From Catenaria anguillulae PL171 (taxonomy: Eukaryota > Blastocladiomycota > Blastocladiomycetes > Blastocladiales > Catenariaceae): a stretch of DNA of 34,163 nt. The DNA lies in contig MCFL01000259.1 of the NCBI GenBank assembly GCA_002102555.1, positions 1-34,163 of the forward strand. The letters are read 5' to 3'. Both the position numbers and the translations under genes were made by a program. Position 1 is the first letter of the stretch; each line of letters opens with the position of its first letter. Positions 20,771-29,106 of this stretch are shown in pieces. The notes below the pieces were generated by a model that was given only the letters and a program-made list of their open reading frames with translations, searched no databases and was not told where the DNA came from.

Positions 20771-20854
20771 ATTTTTTGTTTCTTCAAATTCAACCAGCGC
20801 CGCCGAGCACCCTAGTGTATGATTGATAGTTGGAAAAGGCTCAAAAAATTAAAT

Positions 20855-20928
20855 GTCTTCGTGGTGTAGTTGGTTATCACGTCTGTCTAACACACAGACG
20901 GTCTCCAGTTCGAATCTGGACGAAGACA
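20855..20928 (+). tRNA. tRNA-Val (AAC)
   Basis: 74 bases. Acceptor GTCTTCG/CGAAGAC, anticodon arm TCTGT-CTAACAC-ACAGA (AAC), discriminator A, then CTCCTTTT as terminator. Its acceptor and D-arm are the same as in tRNA-Val (CAC) of this unit. Confidence 0.97.
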
Positions 20929-21109
20929 CTCCTTTTACGTTTTTGTTTTGCCACTCTGTGTATTGCTTTCTTTTCCTAAATGTGCAATAACAGATGCTTT
21001 CGGGGCGATTGGTGGCACAACAAGATGGTTGGGGTGGATCCAGGCACTTTGTGACCATGCAAACTGCCCAAAAAGGGAGGTTTCCTCACCTGTAGTGACA
21101 CTTTGTCCC

Positions 21110-21182
21110 TCTGAATTTTTTTCCTTGGGTTATGATGCCTGTCTCAGACACAAGCGTCCTTGGTTCGAACCTTGAGGGCAAA
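21110..21182 (+). pseudogene. tRNA-Val-like relic, unit 1 (most decayed)
   Basis: Matches the Val-CAC-like relic at 26774-26847, but the anticodon region has changed further (GTCTCAGAC). The B-box GGTTCGAACC persists; the 5' acceptor does not pair. Lies 180 bases after Val-AAC. Confidence 0.6.
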
Positions 21183-21291
21183 ACAAGAGCTTCATGCCTT
21201 CTCACTCAAGTCTCACCATGTCCATTTGGCGCCCGATTGGTGTCTGAAACATGTCCGTTTGTGTCCATTTCGGCAAAAGAAACGCAAAAGA

Positions 21292-21363
21292 GGGCTGATC
21301 CGGGGATTGAACCCGGGACCTCGCACACCCGAAGCGCGAATCATACCACTAGACCAATCAGCC
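21292..21363 (-). tRNA. tRNA-Pro (CGG)
   Basis: 72 bases. Acceptor GGCTGAT/ATCAGCC, anticodon arm CGCGC-TTCGGGT-GTGCG (CGG), discriminator C as usual for Pro. Confidence 0.96.
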
Positions 21364-21456
21364 TTTATCTGAATTTGTCCTTGAAAAGACTTGATCCTGT
21401 TTCATTCGGTGGTAGATGACAAGAATGTAGCTCGACCACTACAACTGCAAGAAAAG

Positions 21457-21529
21457 TCACCTTAGCTCAGTTGGGAGAGCGTTAGACTGAAGATCTAAAG
21501 GCCCCGTGTTCAATCCACGGAGGTGACAA
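21457..21529 (+). tRNA. tRNA-Phe (GAA)
   Basis: 73 bases. Acceptor GTCACCT/AGGTGAC, loop CTGAAGA (GAA), discriminator A, then ACTCTTTT. No intron. Confidence 0.97.
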
Positions 21530-21600
21530 CTCTTTTGCGACTGTGTTGGTGTTTTGGTGTCACTGCTGATGGAGTAAAAGCGTGCCTTGGAGAACAAAAG

Positions 21601-21672
21601 GGGCTCGACCGGGGATTGAACCCGGGACCTCTCCCACCCTAAGGGAGAATCATACCACTAGACCATCGAGCC
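21601..21672 (-). tRNA. tRNA-Pro (AGG)
   Basis: 72 bases. Acceptor GGCTCGA/TCGAGCC, anticodon arm CTCCC-TTAGGGT-GGGAG (AGG), discriminator C. Close relative of the Pro-CGG gene 240 bases away. A TTTTG run follows. Confidence 0.96.
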
Positions 21673-21747
21673 ATTTAATTTTTTGAGTCATTGAAATCGT
21701 CCACAATCGATCAAATGTCACGCAACACAACGACAGAGGGAAAAGGA

Positions 21748-21829
21748 TGAGGAGAGTGGGGTTCGAACCCACGCCTCCGAAGAGATCACGGCCTTAACGT
21801 GACGCCTTAGACCGCTCGGCCATCTCCCC
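21748..21829 (-). tRNA. tRNA-Leu (AAG)
   Basis: 82 bases, class II. Acceptor GGGGAGA/TCTCCTC, anticodon arm TCACG-TTAAGGC-CGTGA (AAG), long variable arm TCTCTTCGGAGGC, discriminator A. A TTTT terminator lies just after. Confidence 0.97.
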
Positions 21830-21919
21830 ATCTTGTAAACGTGTCTACAACAATCGCTCATGATCCACATTCTTGGTGCTCGTGAACTTGGCCACCAGAA
21901 ACTCGCAAATGAAAACAAT

Positions 21920-22001
21920 GACAACGTGCCCGAGTGGTTAAGGGGATTGACTAGAAATCAATTAGGCTCTGCCTGCACAGGTTCAAATCCTGTCGTTGTC
22001 G
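21920..22001 (+). tRNA. tRNA-Ser (AGA)
   Basis: 82 bases, class II. Acceptor GACAACG/CGTTGTC, anticodon arm ATTGA-CTAGAAA-TCAAT (AGA), long variable arm, discriminator G, then CTTTCTTTTTC as terminator. Confidence 0.97.
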
Positions 22002-22094
22002 CTTTCTTTTTCTTTTGGGGCCTGATTCTCTTGATGATGTGCAAGACAGCATGGGTGGATCAAAGTCGGTCAAAAAGTGCTTCTTCACAACAAA

Positions 22095-22166
22095 TCCGCG
22101 ATGGTCCAGTGGTTAGGATTTCGGTCTCTCACACCGACGGCCGGGGTTCGATTCCCCGTCGCGGAG
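22095..22166 (+). tRNA. tRNA-Glu (CTC)
   Basis: 72 bases. Acceptor TCCGCGA/TCGCGGA, anticodon arm TCGGT-CTCTCAC-ACCGA (CTC), discriminator G, then a seven-T terminator. Confidence 0.97.
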
Positions 22167-22252
22167 ATGTCCTTTTTTTGATTCATTTTCGTGCATGACT
22201 GTGCAAAAAAATGCAAGCAAGACAGACACTCAACTCAATGAAAAAGAGAGCT

Positions 22253-22325
22253 TGCGGAGTGGGAGGCTTGAACTCCCGACCTTGAGATTATGAGACTCAC
22301 GCTCTACCGACTGAGCTAACTCCGC
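22253..22325 (-). tRNA. tRNA-Met (CAT), elongator
   Basis: 73 bases. Acceptor GCGGAGT/ACTCCGC, loop CTCATAA (CAT), discriminator A. It lacks the A1-T72 pair and the GGG/CCC anticodon-stem pairs of eukaryotic initiators, so it is the elongator. Confidence 0.95.
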
Positions 22326-22415
22326 ATCTAGTGCTTCAAGTGATTGCATTGAGTCAACAGTCGCGAGGTAACGCGTGGACAACTTGGCTCCAACAAATCA
22401 AAGTATTTCAAAAAT

Positions 22416-22489
22416 GCTCCAGTGGCGCAATTGGTTAGCGCGTTCGACTGTTAATCGAAAGGATGGTGGTTCGAGTCCACCCTGGAGCG
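22416..22489 (+). tRNA. tRNA-Asn (GTT)
   Basis: 74 bases. Acceptor GCTCCAG/CTGGAGC, loop CTGTTAA (GTT), discriminator G, followed by a six-T run. Confidence 0.97.
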
Positions 22490-22694
22490 ACTTTGTTTGT
22501 TTTTTGTGTGTTCACATATTCCAGGGGAAAGATTTGCCCATCTTTTTGCAATGTTTTGTGGGCTTTTTGTGCATTTTCTGGCAATCTGTGCACCCACAAA
22601 CAGGTCTAGAAGGCGATAACAGGTGAAGACGCCCTGCTGGAGATGGCAAAAGGGTCCCTCTGGCACAAAAAGACAACAAGACAACAAAAAAGAA

Positions 22695-22768
22695 TGGTCC
22701 CAGACGGGGTCGAACCGTCGACCTTGGCGTTATTAGCACCACGCTCTAACCGACTGAGCTATGGGACC
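22695..22768 (-). tRNA. tRNA-Ile (AAT)
   Basis: 74 bases. Acceptor GGTCCCA/TGGGACC, anticodon arm TGGTG-CTAATAA-CGCCA (AAT), discriminator A, followed by TTCTTTTTTG. Confidence 0.97.
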
Positions 22769-22865
22769 ATGTTACTGCATGGAGTTCAACAAAGACCTCG
22801 TTCCACAGATGACAAGGTCACTGTTTTCATTTTTGGATCGAGTCAAATGACACAAAATTCAAAAT

Positions 22866-22939
22866 GTCTTCGTGGTGTAGTTGGTTATCACGTGTGCTTC
22901 ACACGCACAAGGTCTCCAGTTCGAACCTGGACGAAGACA
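22866..22939 (+). tRNA. tRNA-Val (CAC)
   Basis: 74 bases. Same acceptor and D-arm as Val-AAC, but anticodon arm TGTGC-TTCACAC-GCACA (CAC). The two Val genes are clearly duplicates that changed anticodon arm. TTTT follows. Confidence 0.97.
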
Positions 22940-23015
22940 AAGTTTTGGTTCTTTTTGGAGTTTGAATGCATTGAGTATCACAATAAAAAAAAAGATGTCT
23001 TGAAAGACAAAAACT

Positions 23016-23086
23016 TGCATGGTCCGGGAATCGAACCCGGGTCTGCCGCGTGGCAGGCGGCAATTATACCACTAAACCAACCATGC
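23016..23086 (-). tRNA. tRNA-Gly (GCC)
   Basis: 71 bases. Acceptor GCATGGT/ACCATGC, anticodon arm GCCGC-CTGCCAC-GCGGC (GCC), discriminator A, then a TTTTTG terminator. Confidence 0.97.
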
Positions 23087-23218
23087 TTGTTGAGATCCAA
23101 GCTCTTTTTGAGATCCATGATGTTCCTTGCACAAGAGCCACAAATGAAAACCTCCACTCAATTGACGTTCAGGGCTGTCTGCAGTCCAAGAACGGTAACA
23201 GAGGCCAGCAAACAACAA

Positions 23219-23291
23219 GCCCGGTTAGCTCAGTCGGTAGAGCGTGAGACTCTTAATCTCAATGTCGTGGGTTCGAGCCCCACACTGGGTA
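23219..23291 (+). tRNA. tRNA-Lys (CTT)
   Basis: 73 bases. Anticodon arm TGAGA-CTCTTAA-TCTCA (CTT). The acceptor GCCCGGT/ACTGGGT closes with an unusual G1-T72 wobble, where eukaryotic Lys normally has G1-C72. Discriminator A; a seven-T run follows. Confidence 0.95.
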
Positions 23292-23367
23292 CTACATTTT
23301 TTTGTGTCCATCTGTTTTGATCCTGTTCAAGTCAACCTGGCTCATGGATTTTCAATTTTTCGAAAAG

Positions 23368-23439
23368 TCCGCATTGGTCCAGTGGTTAGGATCCCGCGCT
23401 TTCACCGCGGTGGCCGGGGTTCGATTCCCCGATGCGGAG
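23368..23439 (+). tRNA. tRNA-Glu (TTC)
   Basis: 72 bases. Acceptor TCCGCAT/ATGCGGA, loop CTTTCAC (TTC), discriminator G, then a TTTTTCTTTT terminator. Last gene of the unit before the spacer. Confidence 0.97.
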
Positions 23440-25520
23440 GTTTTTCTTTTCGTTTTGCTTGATGCATTGTTGTGGTGCTCAAAATACAGAGTCTTCACAT
23501 CAAAATCATTGGCGTTGGACGTTTCTCTATCGTTTTTCTGGCCAAATGAATGCCAAAAGCATGCTGAATCCCCTCATTTGGTGTGATTTCGTATAGGAAT
23601 CATCATGACATTTCAGCTGATTCAACTGATTTGCCAATACAATGACAAAAGGGCAAAAATTTGAGGACGACTTGGGTTGTGAGCATGGCAAAATTGATGG
23701 GATGAGTTCTTTTTGAATTTATCCCATAACTTGTATTGCAGAAATGTGTGGTTTTTGCACCGTTCAAGTGCTATTCATGCGCTTTTTGGCTGTTTGTGAT
23801 ATCGATCGTGATTCATTCTTTCACAGCAATCAAAGAAATGACGACGTGAGAGGAGCGTATTTTGTATAATTTGCTAGGAGAGCGTGTGGTGTGTGATGCG
23901 TGGGTGAGACTCACACTCACTCATGCAAATGTGGGGTACATACAGTATGTGTGGACGCAACGCAACGGAAGAATGAAATGCATGCACACCAAGGTACATG
24001 CATGTTGTATGTATGTGGTGTGGGCAGCAGATAAATAGGTACAAGTAGAATGAGCAATGGTTGTGACTTGTGTGTGCGCGATTATGATTTTGTGTTTTGT
24101 GGTGGTGTTTTTGACTCAAAACAGGGGTACAATATCAAGCCGGGTAATGAATACAATGCTGTCAAGTATGTATGTGTGTGCCCAAGGTGTGTATGTCATG
24201 TGGAAAGAGTGAGAGTGATGTGTGAGAGTCGGGCGCGCGCTTTTTGCGTTAAAAAAAGTGCCTATAAATTGCCCGTGACCGCTCTGGCGGGTCGAAAACT
24301 GTATTCTACGCATGCGATTGTGGTACTGTGAGAATTTGGAGCGGTTTTGATGAATCCAAGGGGTAGTTTTTGTGGTGAAAGCTCGTGTGGATCGGATCAA
24401 CATGAGACAGACGCGTCCAAGTAAACATGGTTGAGCGATTCTCTCTCTCTCAAGTCAGAAACGTGTTGAGAGGAGGGCGATTTATGCAACTCTGACGATG
24501 GTATGTTGAGTGCATGTGCAGAATACAGCTTTTTGTTTATTATGAAGTGAGAATATCTGACTTGTTTGAGTCGAAATGATGCGAAATGTGCACAGACTGA
24601 GTGACATGTTGGCAAACATGAGCTGTTTCTCGGCGTTTTAACTATACAATCAATCAGAGAAAAAGCTTCACTCAAATGGTGTTCTACAAAGCGTATTTGT
24701 GTACCTACGTAAAGAAACAAAAGTGTTTGTGAGTAGTGTATAATGCATTGGATGACAATGACCACATGGTGCTCGTGAAATCAGTGAAATCAGAATCGCG
24801 TGTTGCTGATCTGCGAAAACGATGATCGAGCAAAAGCGAGGCCATATGGACGATTCTCACTACATGGCGCACTATTCTGACTCGTTGACGTGATAGAGCA
24901 TGCTCAAATACATAATCTAAATGAATCAAACATGTTCCCATGTGCTCAAAACATGGACCAATCAACCAACGAGTTGGGATTGTCAGAACACAGGACGCGA
25001 TTTGTTTTTGTTTGGTGGGCAAATGAGCACTCGTTTATGTCGTTTGGAGCAAATAAAAGCAGTGTAGAGTGTCACAGAGGGTGGTAACAAGATATAGCTG
25101 TATTGAAGTGCCATTTTGGGTAAGCACAAAGTCAGGATCGTCCAGCATTGCACATGGATCGATGGATGGACACTTTGACTGATTTGTCACGATTCTTGTT
25201 TGGTTGAGCCTTGCTCTTGCTGCTAGACAAGAACAAGAATCATCGCAAACGAGTGAAATGAGTGAAAGCAAAAGAGAACATAAGTTATTACAGACTGAAT
25301 GGCCATTGTACTCACAAGAAACTCTCAAACATGCTCAATCACTACATGAAATCTAAATGTGTGAGTGGAATTGAGTGCTCTGAGGGACTTTTTCACGGGC
25401 CACAGCGTATAAAAGAGGCACAAAATCACTCAAGTGTACCGAAAGGCTGAAAAGAATGGCCAATAATTGAAAAACTCTCACAGAAATCGACAAAGTCACC
25501 TGTTCAAAAAGTGCAAAAAA
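23440..25520. other. tRNA-free spacer spanning units 1 and 2
   Basis: About 2.1 kb with no tRNA gene. It repeats the features of the unit 1 spacer (inverted repeat, cctataaatt with GC hairpin near 24262, TATAAAAG at 25408-25415). The first 415 bases (23440-23854) occur here and after unit 2, but not before unit 1. Confidence 0.6.
25408..25415 (+). promoter_or_regulatory. TATA-box-like TATAAAAG, unit 2
   Basis: Unit 2 copy of the conserved TATA-like element, unchanged with its surroundings. Confidence 0.35.
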
Positions 25521-25593
25521 TGGAGAATCCGGGCATCGATCCCGGTGCCTCTCGCATGCTAAGCGAGCGCTCTGCCACTTGAGCTAATTCCCC
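25521..25593 (-). tRNA. tRNA-Ala (AGC), unit 2
   Basis: Same bases as the unit 1 gene at 19858-19930, although flanking spacer bases differ. Confidence 0.97.
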
Positions 25594-25778
25594 GTGCCAT
25601 TTGAGAGGGGTTTCTGGAGTCTTGGACCGAAAAATGGGTACTCCTTTGCAGTCTATGCTTTGAACTGGGTGATAAATGATCTCTCCATCCTAATTCACAC
25701 ACAGTCCATACACAGGGGACATGTGCTGCTGCATAGAATGCTCACAATAAAGGCATTCAAAACAATGAAATCAACAAG

Positions 25779-25850
25779 TCTCCTGTAGTATAGTGGTTAG
25801 TATCCGCGCCTGTCACGCGCGAGGCCCGGGTTCGATTCCCGGCGGGAGAG
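25779..25850 (+). tRNA. tRNA-Asp (GTC), unit 2
   Basis: Same bases as 20114-20185. The terminator has five T's here against four in unit 1. Confidence 0.97.
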
Positions 25851-25911
25851 TATCCTTTTTGTTGCTCGAAAAAGTGTAGTTCTTGTAAAGAAAGGGCAAA
25901 AAACGTTACAA

Positions 25912-25984
25912 TGCCTCCTAGCAGATTTGAACTGCTGACCTTCCGCTTACTAGGCGGACGCTCTGCCAACTGAGCTAAGAAGGC
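25912..25984 (-). tRNA. tRNA-Thr (AGT), unit 2
   Basis: Same bases as 20245-20317; the downstream T-run is one longer. Confidence 0.97.
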
Positions 25985-26068
25985 TTTCTTGTTTTTGTTC
26001 ATGTTGAATGGGATCCAGTCCCTATTCCCTCCACTCTGGCTGTGCAAATAGGAGCAAAAGGCACATGT

Positions 26069-26151
26069 TCCGACCACCCGGATTCGAACCAGGGACCTAA
26101 AGATTGCTATATCACTACAGTCTTCCGCTCTACCAACTGAGCTATGGTCGG
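26069..26151 (-). tRNA. tRNA-Tyr (GTA) with intron, unit 2
   Basis: Same bases as 20402-20484, including the 10-base intron. Confidence 0.96.
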
Positions 26152-26365
26152 TGCTAGCAGATTGTTCATTTTGCATTGTACATGAAGGCGTTGTTGGTCA
26201 GCAATGATTCATGTCATGTTAGGTTCTGGCACAGAGTCACAGATGAATTGAAAAACACATAAATCCTTTGATTTGACAGATGCATTGGCCTTCAAGGAGG
26301 CTGTTTCCATTGCAAACTGTCGAGAAAGTTGCATGTTTCCTAAGCAAATCATTGAGTTTTACTTG

Positions 26366-26438
26366 TGCACATGTGGGATTTGAACACGAGACTAGAGGAT
26401 TCTGAAAGCAACAGCTTGAGCAAGTCGACCACGCGCGC
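26366..26438 (-). pseudogene. tRNA-Leu-like relic, unit 2
   Basis: Counterpart of 20698-20770 with one base changed in the variable region; A- and B-box intact. Confidence 0.6.
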
Positions 26439-26524
26439 ATTTTTTGTTTCTCCAAATTCAACCAGCGCCGCCCAACACCCTAGTGTATGATGCAAACTTG
26501 GCAAAGACGTCAAAAAAATTAAAT

Positions 26525-26598
26525 GTCTTCGTGGTGTAGTTGGTTATCACGTCTGTCTAACACACAGACGGTCTCCAGTTCGAATCTGGACGAAGACA
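26525..26598 (+). tRNA. tRNA-Val (AAC), unit 2
   Basis: Same bases as 20855-20928. Confidence 0.97.
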
Positions 26599-26773
26599 CT
26601 CCTTTTACGTTTTTGTTTTGCACCCTCTGTGTATTGCTTTCTTTTCCTAAATGTGCAATAACAGATGCTGCTTTTGGGGCGATTGGTGGCACAACAAGAT
26701 GGTTGGGGTGGATCCAGGCACTTTGTGACCGTGCAAACTGCCCAAAAAGGGTGGTTTCCTCACCTTTTCTCCC

Positions 26774-26847
26774 TCTGAAATTTTGTGCTTGGTTATCATG
26801 TGTGTCTCACACACAGAGCGCCCTTGGTTCGAACCTAGTGGGCAAAA
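26774..26847 (+). pseudogene. tRNA-Val (CAC)-like relic, unit 2
   Basis: D-arm end, anticodon arm TGTGT-CTCACAC-ACAGA (CAC) and B-box GGTTCGAACC match the Val genes, but the 5' acceptor and A-box region are lost. It reads as a duplicated Val-CAC gene in decay. It sits downstream of Val-AAC, as if from a local duplication. Confidence 0.65.
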
Positions 26848-26951
26848 CAAGAGCTTCAAGCCTGCTCAGGTCTCACCATGTCCATTTGGCGCCCGATTGG
26901 TGTCTGAAACATGTCCGTTTGTATCCATTTCAGCAAAAGAAACGCAAAAGA

Positions 26952-27023
26952 GGGCTGATCCGGGGATTGAACCCGGGACCTCGCACACCCGAAGCGCGAA
27001 TCATACCACTAGACCAATCAGCC
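26952..27023 (-). tRNA. tRNA-Pro (CGG), unit 2
   Basis: Same bases as 21292-21363. Confidence 0.96.
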
Positions 27024-27117
27024 TTTATCTGAATTTGTCCTTGAAAAGACTTGATCCTGTTTCATTCGGTGGTAGATGACAAGAATGTAGCTTGACCAAC
27101 TACGTCTTGCAAGAAGA

Positions 27118-27190
27118 GTCACCTTAGCTCAGTTGGGAGAGCGTTAGACTGAAGATCTAAAGGCCCCGTGTTCAATCCACGGAGGTGACA
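27118..27190 (+). tRNA. tRNA-Phe (GAA), unit 2
   Basis: Same bases as 21457-21529; the 40 bases before it differ from unit 1. Confidence 0.97.
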
Positions 27191-27262
27191 ACTCTTTTGC
27201 GACTGTGTTGGTGTTTTAGTGTCACTGCTGATGGAGTAAAAGCGTGCCTTGGAGAACAAAAG

Positions 27263-27334
27263 GGGCTCGACCGGGGATTGAACCCGGGACCTCTCCCACC
27301 CTAAGGGAGAATCATACCACTAGACCATCGAGCC
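27263..27334 (-). tRNA. tRNA-Pro (AGG), unit 2
   Basis: Same bases as 21601-21672. Confidence 0.96.
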
Positions 27335-27410
27335 ATTTAATTTTTTCAGTCATTGAAATCGTCCACAATCGATCAAATGTCACGCAACACAACGACAGAG
27401 GGTAAAAGGA

Positions 27411-27492
27411 TGAGGAGAGTGGGGTTCGAACCCACGCCTCCGAAGAGATCACGGCCTTAACGTGACGCCTTAGACCGCTCGGCCATCTCCCC
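27411..27492 (-). tRNA. tRNA-Leu (AAG), unit 2
   Basis: Same bases as 21748-21829, with class II variable arm. Confidence 0.97.
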
Positions 27493-27582
27493 ATCTTGTA
27501 AACGTGTCCACAACAATCGCTCATGATCCACATTCTTGGTGCTCGTGAACTTGGCCACCAGAAACTCGCAAATGAAAACAAT

Positions 27583-27664
27583 GACAACGTGCCCGAGTGG
27601 TTAAGGGGATTGACTAGAAATCAATTAGGCTCTGCCTGCACAGGTTCAAATCCTGTCGTTGTCG
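27583..27664 (+). tRNA. tRNA-Ser (AGA), unit 2
   Basis: Same bases as 21920-22001. Confidence 0.97.
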
Positions 27665-27762
27665 CTTTCTTTTTCTTTTGGGGCCTGATTCTCTTGATGA
27701 TGTGCACAGATACAGCATGTGGATGGATCAAAGTCGGTCAAAAAGTGCTTCTTCACAACAAA

Positions 27763-27834
27763 TCCGCGATGGTCCAGTGGTTAGGATTTCGGTCTCTCAC
27801 ACCGACGGCCGGGGTTCGATTCCCCGTCGCGGAG
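27763..27834 (+). tRNA. tRNA-Glu (CTC), unit 2
   Basis: Same bases as 22095-22166. From just before here to the unit end, units 1 and 2 are nearly identical, spacers included. Confidence 0.97.
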
Positions 27835-27920
27835 ATGTCCTTTTTTTGATTCATTTTCGTGCATGACTGTGCAAAAAAATGCAAGCAAGACAGACACTCA
27901 ACTCAATGAAAAAGAGAGCT

Positions 27921-27993
27921 TGCGGAGTGGGAGGCTTGAACTCCCGACCTTGAGATTATGAGACTCACGCTCTACCGACTGAGCTAACTCCGC
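27921..27993 (-). tRNA. tRNA-Met (CAT), elongator, unit 2
   Basis: Same bases as 22253-22325. Confidence 0.95.
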
Positions 27994-28083
27994 ATCTAGT
28001 GCTTCAAGTGATTGCATTGAGTCAACAGTCGCGAGGTAACGCGTGGACAACTTGGCTCCAACAAATCAAAGTATTTCAAAAAT

Positions 28084-28157
28084 GCTCCAGTGGCGCAATT
28101 GGTTAGCGCGTTCGACTGTTAATCGAAAGGATGGTGGTTCGAGTCCACCCTGGAGCG
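28084..28157 (+). tRNA. tRNA-Asn (GTT), unit 2
   Basis: Same bases as 22416-22489. Confidence 0.97.
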
Positions 28158-28362
28158 ACTTTGTTTGTTTTTTGTGTGTTCACATATTCCAGGGGAAAGA
28201 TTTGCCCATCTTTTTGCAATGTTTTGTGGGCTTTTTGTGCATTTTCTGGCAATCTGTGCACCCACAAACAGGTCTAGAAGGCGATAACAGGTGAAGACGC
28301 CCTGCTGGAGATGGCAAAAGGGTCCCTCTGGCACAAAAAGACAACAAGACAACAAAAAAGAA

Positions 28363-28436
28363 TGGTCCCAGACGGGGTCGAACCGTCGACCTTGGCGTTA
28401 TTAGCACCACGCTCTAACCGACTGAGCTATGGGACC
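28363..28436 (-). tRNA. tRNA-Ile (AAT), unit 2
   Basis: Same bases as 22695-22768. Confidence 0.97.
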
Positions 28437-28533
28437 ATGTTACTGCATGGAGTTCAACAAAGACCTCGTTCCACAGATGACAAGGTCACTGTTTTCATTT
28501 TTGGATCGAGTCAAATGACACAAAATTCAAAAT

Positions 28534-28607
28534 GTCTTCGTGGTGTAGTTGGTTATCACGTGTGCTTCACACGCACAAGGTCTCCAGTTCGAACCTGGAC
28601 GAAGACA
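28534..28607 (+). tRNA. tRNA-Val (CAC), unit 2
   Basis: Same bases as 22866-22939. Confidence 0.97.
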
Positions 28608-28682
28608 AAGTTTTGGTTCTTTTTGGAGTTTGAATGCATTGAGTATCACAATAAAAAAAAGATGTCTTGAAAGACAAAAACT

Positions 28683-28753
28683 TGCATGGTCCGGGAATCG
28701 AACCCGGGTCTGCCGCGTGGCAGGCGGCAATTATACCACTAAACCAACCATGC
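28683..28753 (-). tRNA. tRNA-Gly (GCC), unit 2
   Basis: Same bases as 23016-23086. The spacer A-run to its left has eight A's against nine in unit 1. Confidence 0.97.
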
Positions 28754-28885
28754 TTGTTGAGATCCAAGCTCTTTTTGAGATCCATGATGTTCCTTGCACA
28801 AGAGCCACAAATGAAAACCTCCACTCAATTGACGTTCAGGGCTGTCTGCAGTCCAAGAACGGTAACAGAGGCCAGCAAACAACAA

Positions 28886-28958
28886 GCCCGGTTAGCTCAG
28901 TCGGTAGAGCGTGAGACTCTTAATCTCAATGTCGTGGGTTCGAGCCCCACACTGGGTA
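28886..28958 (+). tRNA. tRNA-Lys (CTT), unit 2
   Basis: Same bases as 23219-23291, including the G1-T72 closing pair. Confidence 0.95.
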
Positions 28959-29034
28959 CTACATTTTTTTGTGTCCATCTGTTTTGATCCTGTTCAAGTC
29001 AACCTGGCTCATGGATTTTCAATTTTTCGAAAAG

Positions 29035-29106
29035 TCCGCATTGGTCCAGTGGTTAGGATCCCGCGCTTTCACCGCGGTGGCCGGGGTTCGATTCCCCGAT
29101 GCGGAG
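29035..29106 (+). tRNA. tRNA-Glu (TTC), unit 2
   Basis: Same bases as 23368-23439. Confidence 0.97.

Larger units (their letters stand above)
18180..23854. repeat. tRNA array unit 1 (5,675 bp, left edge of array)
   Basis: First tandem unit, defined by matching gcgtatttt at 18180, 23855 and 29522. It has 18 intact tRNA genes, two tRNA-like relics and a tRNA-free spacer. Before 18180 similarity with the sequence before 23855 ends, so this is the array edge. Up to about 22058 it differs from unit 2 by scattered changes and indels in spacers; after that the two are identical apart from one A in a homopolymer near 22990. Confidence 0.95.

Noticed and set aside
23440-25520. 5S rRNA, U6 snRNA or SRP RNA in the array spacer
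   Set aside because: I looked for the U6 ACAGAGA and 5S box sequences and found no match on either strand.
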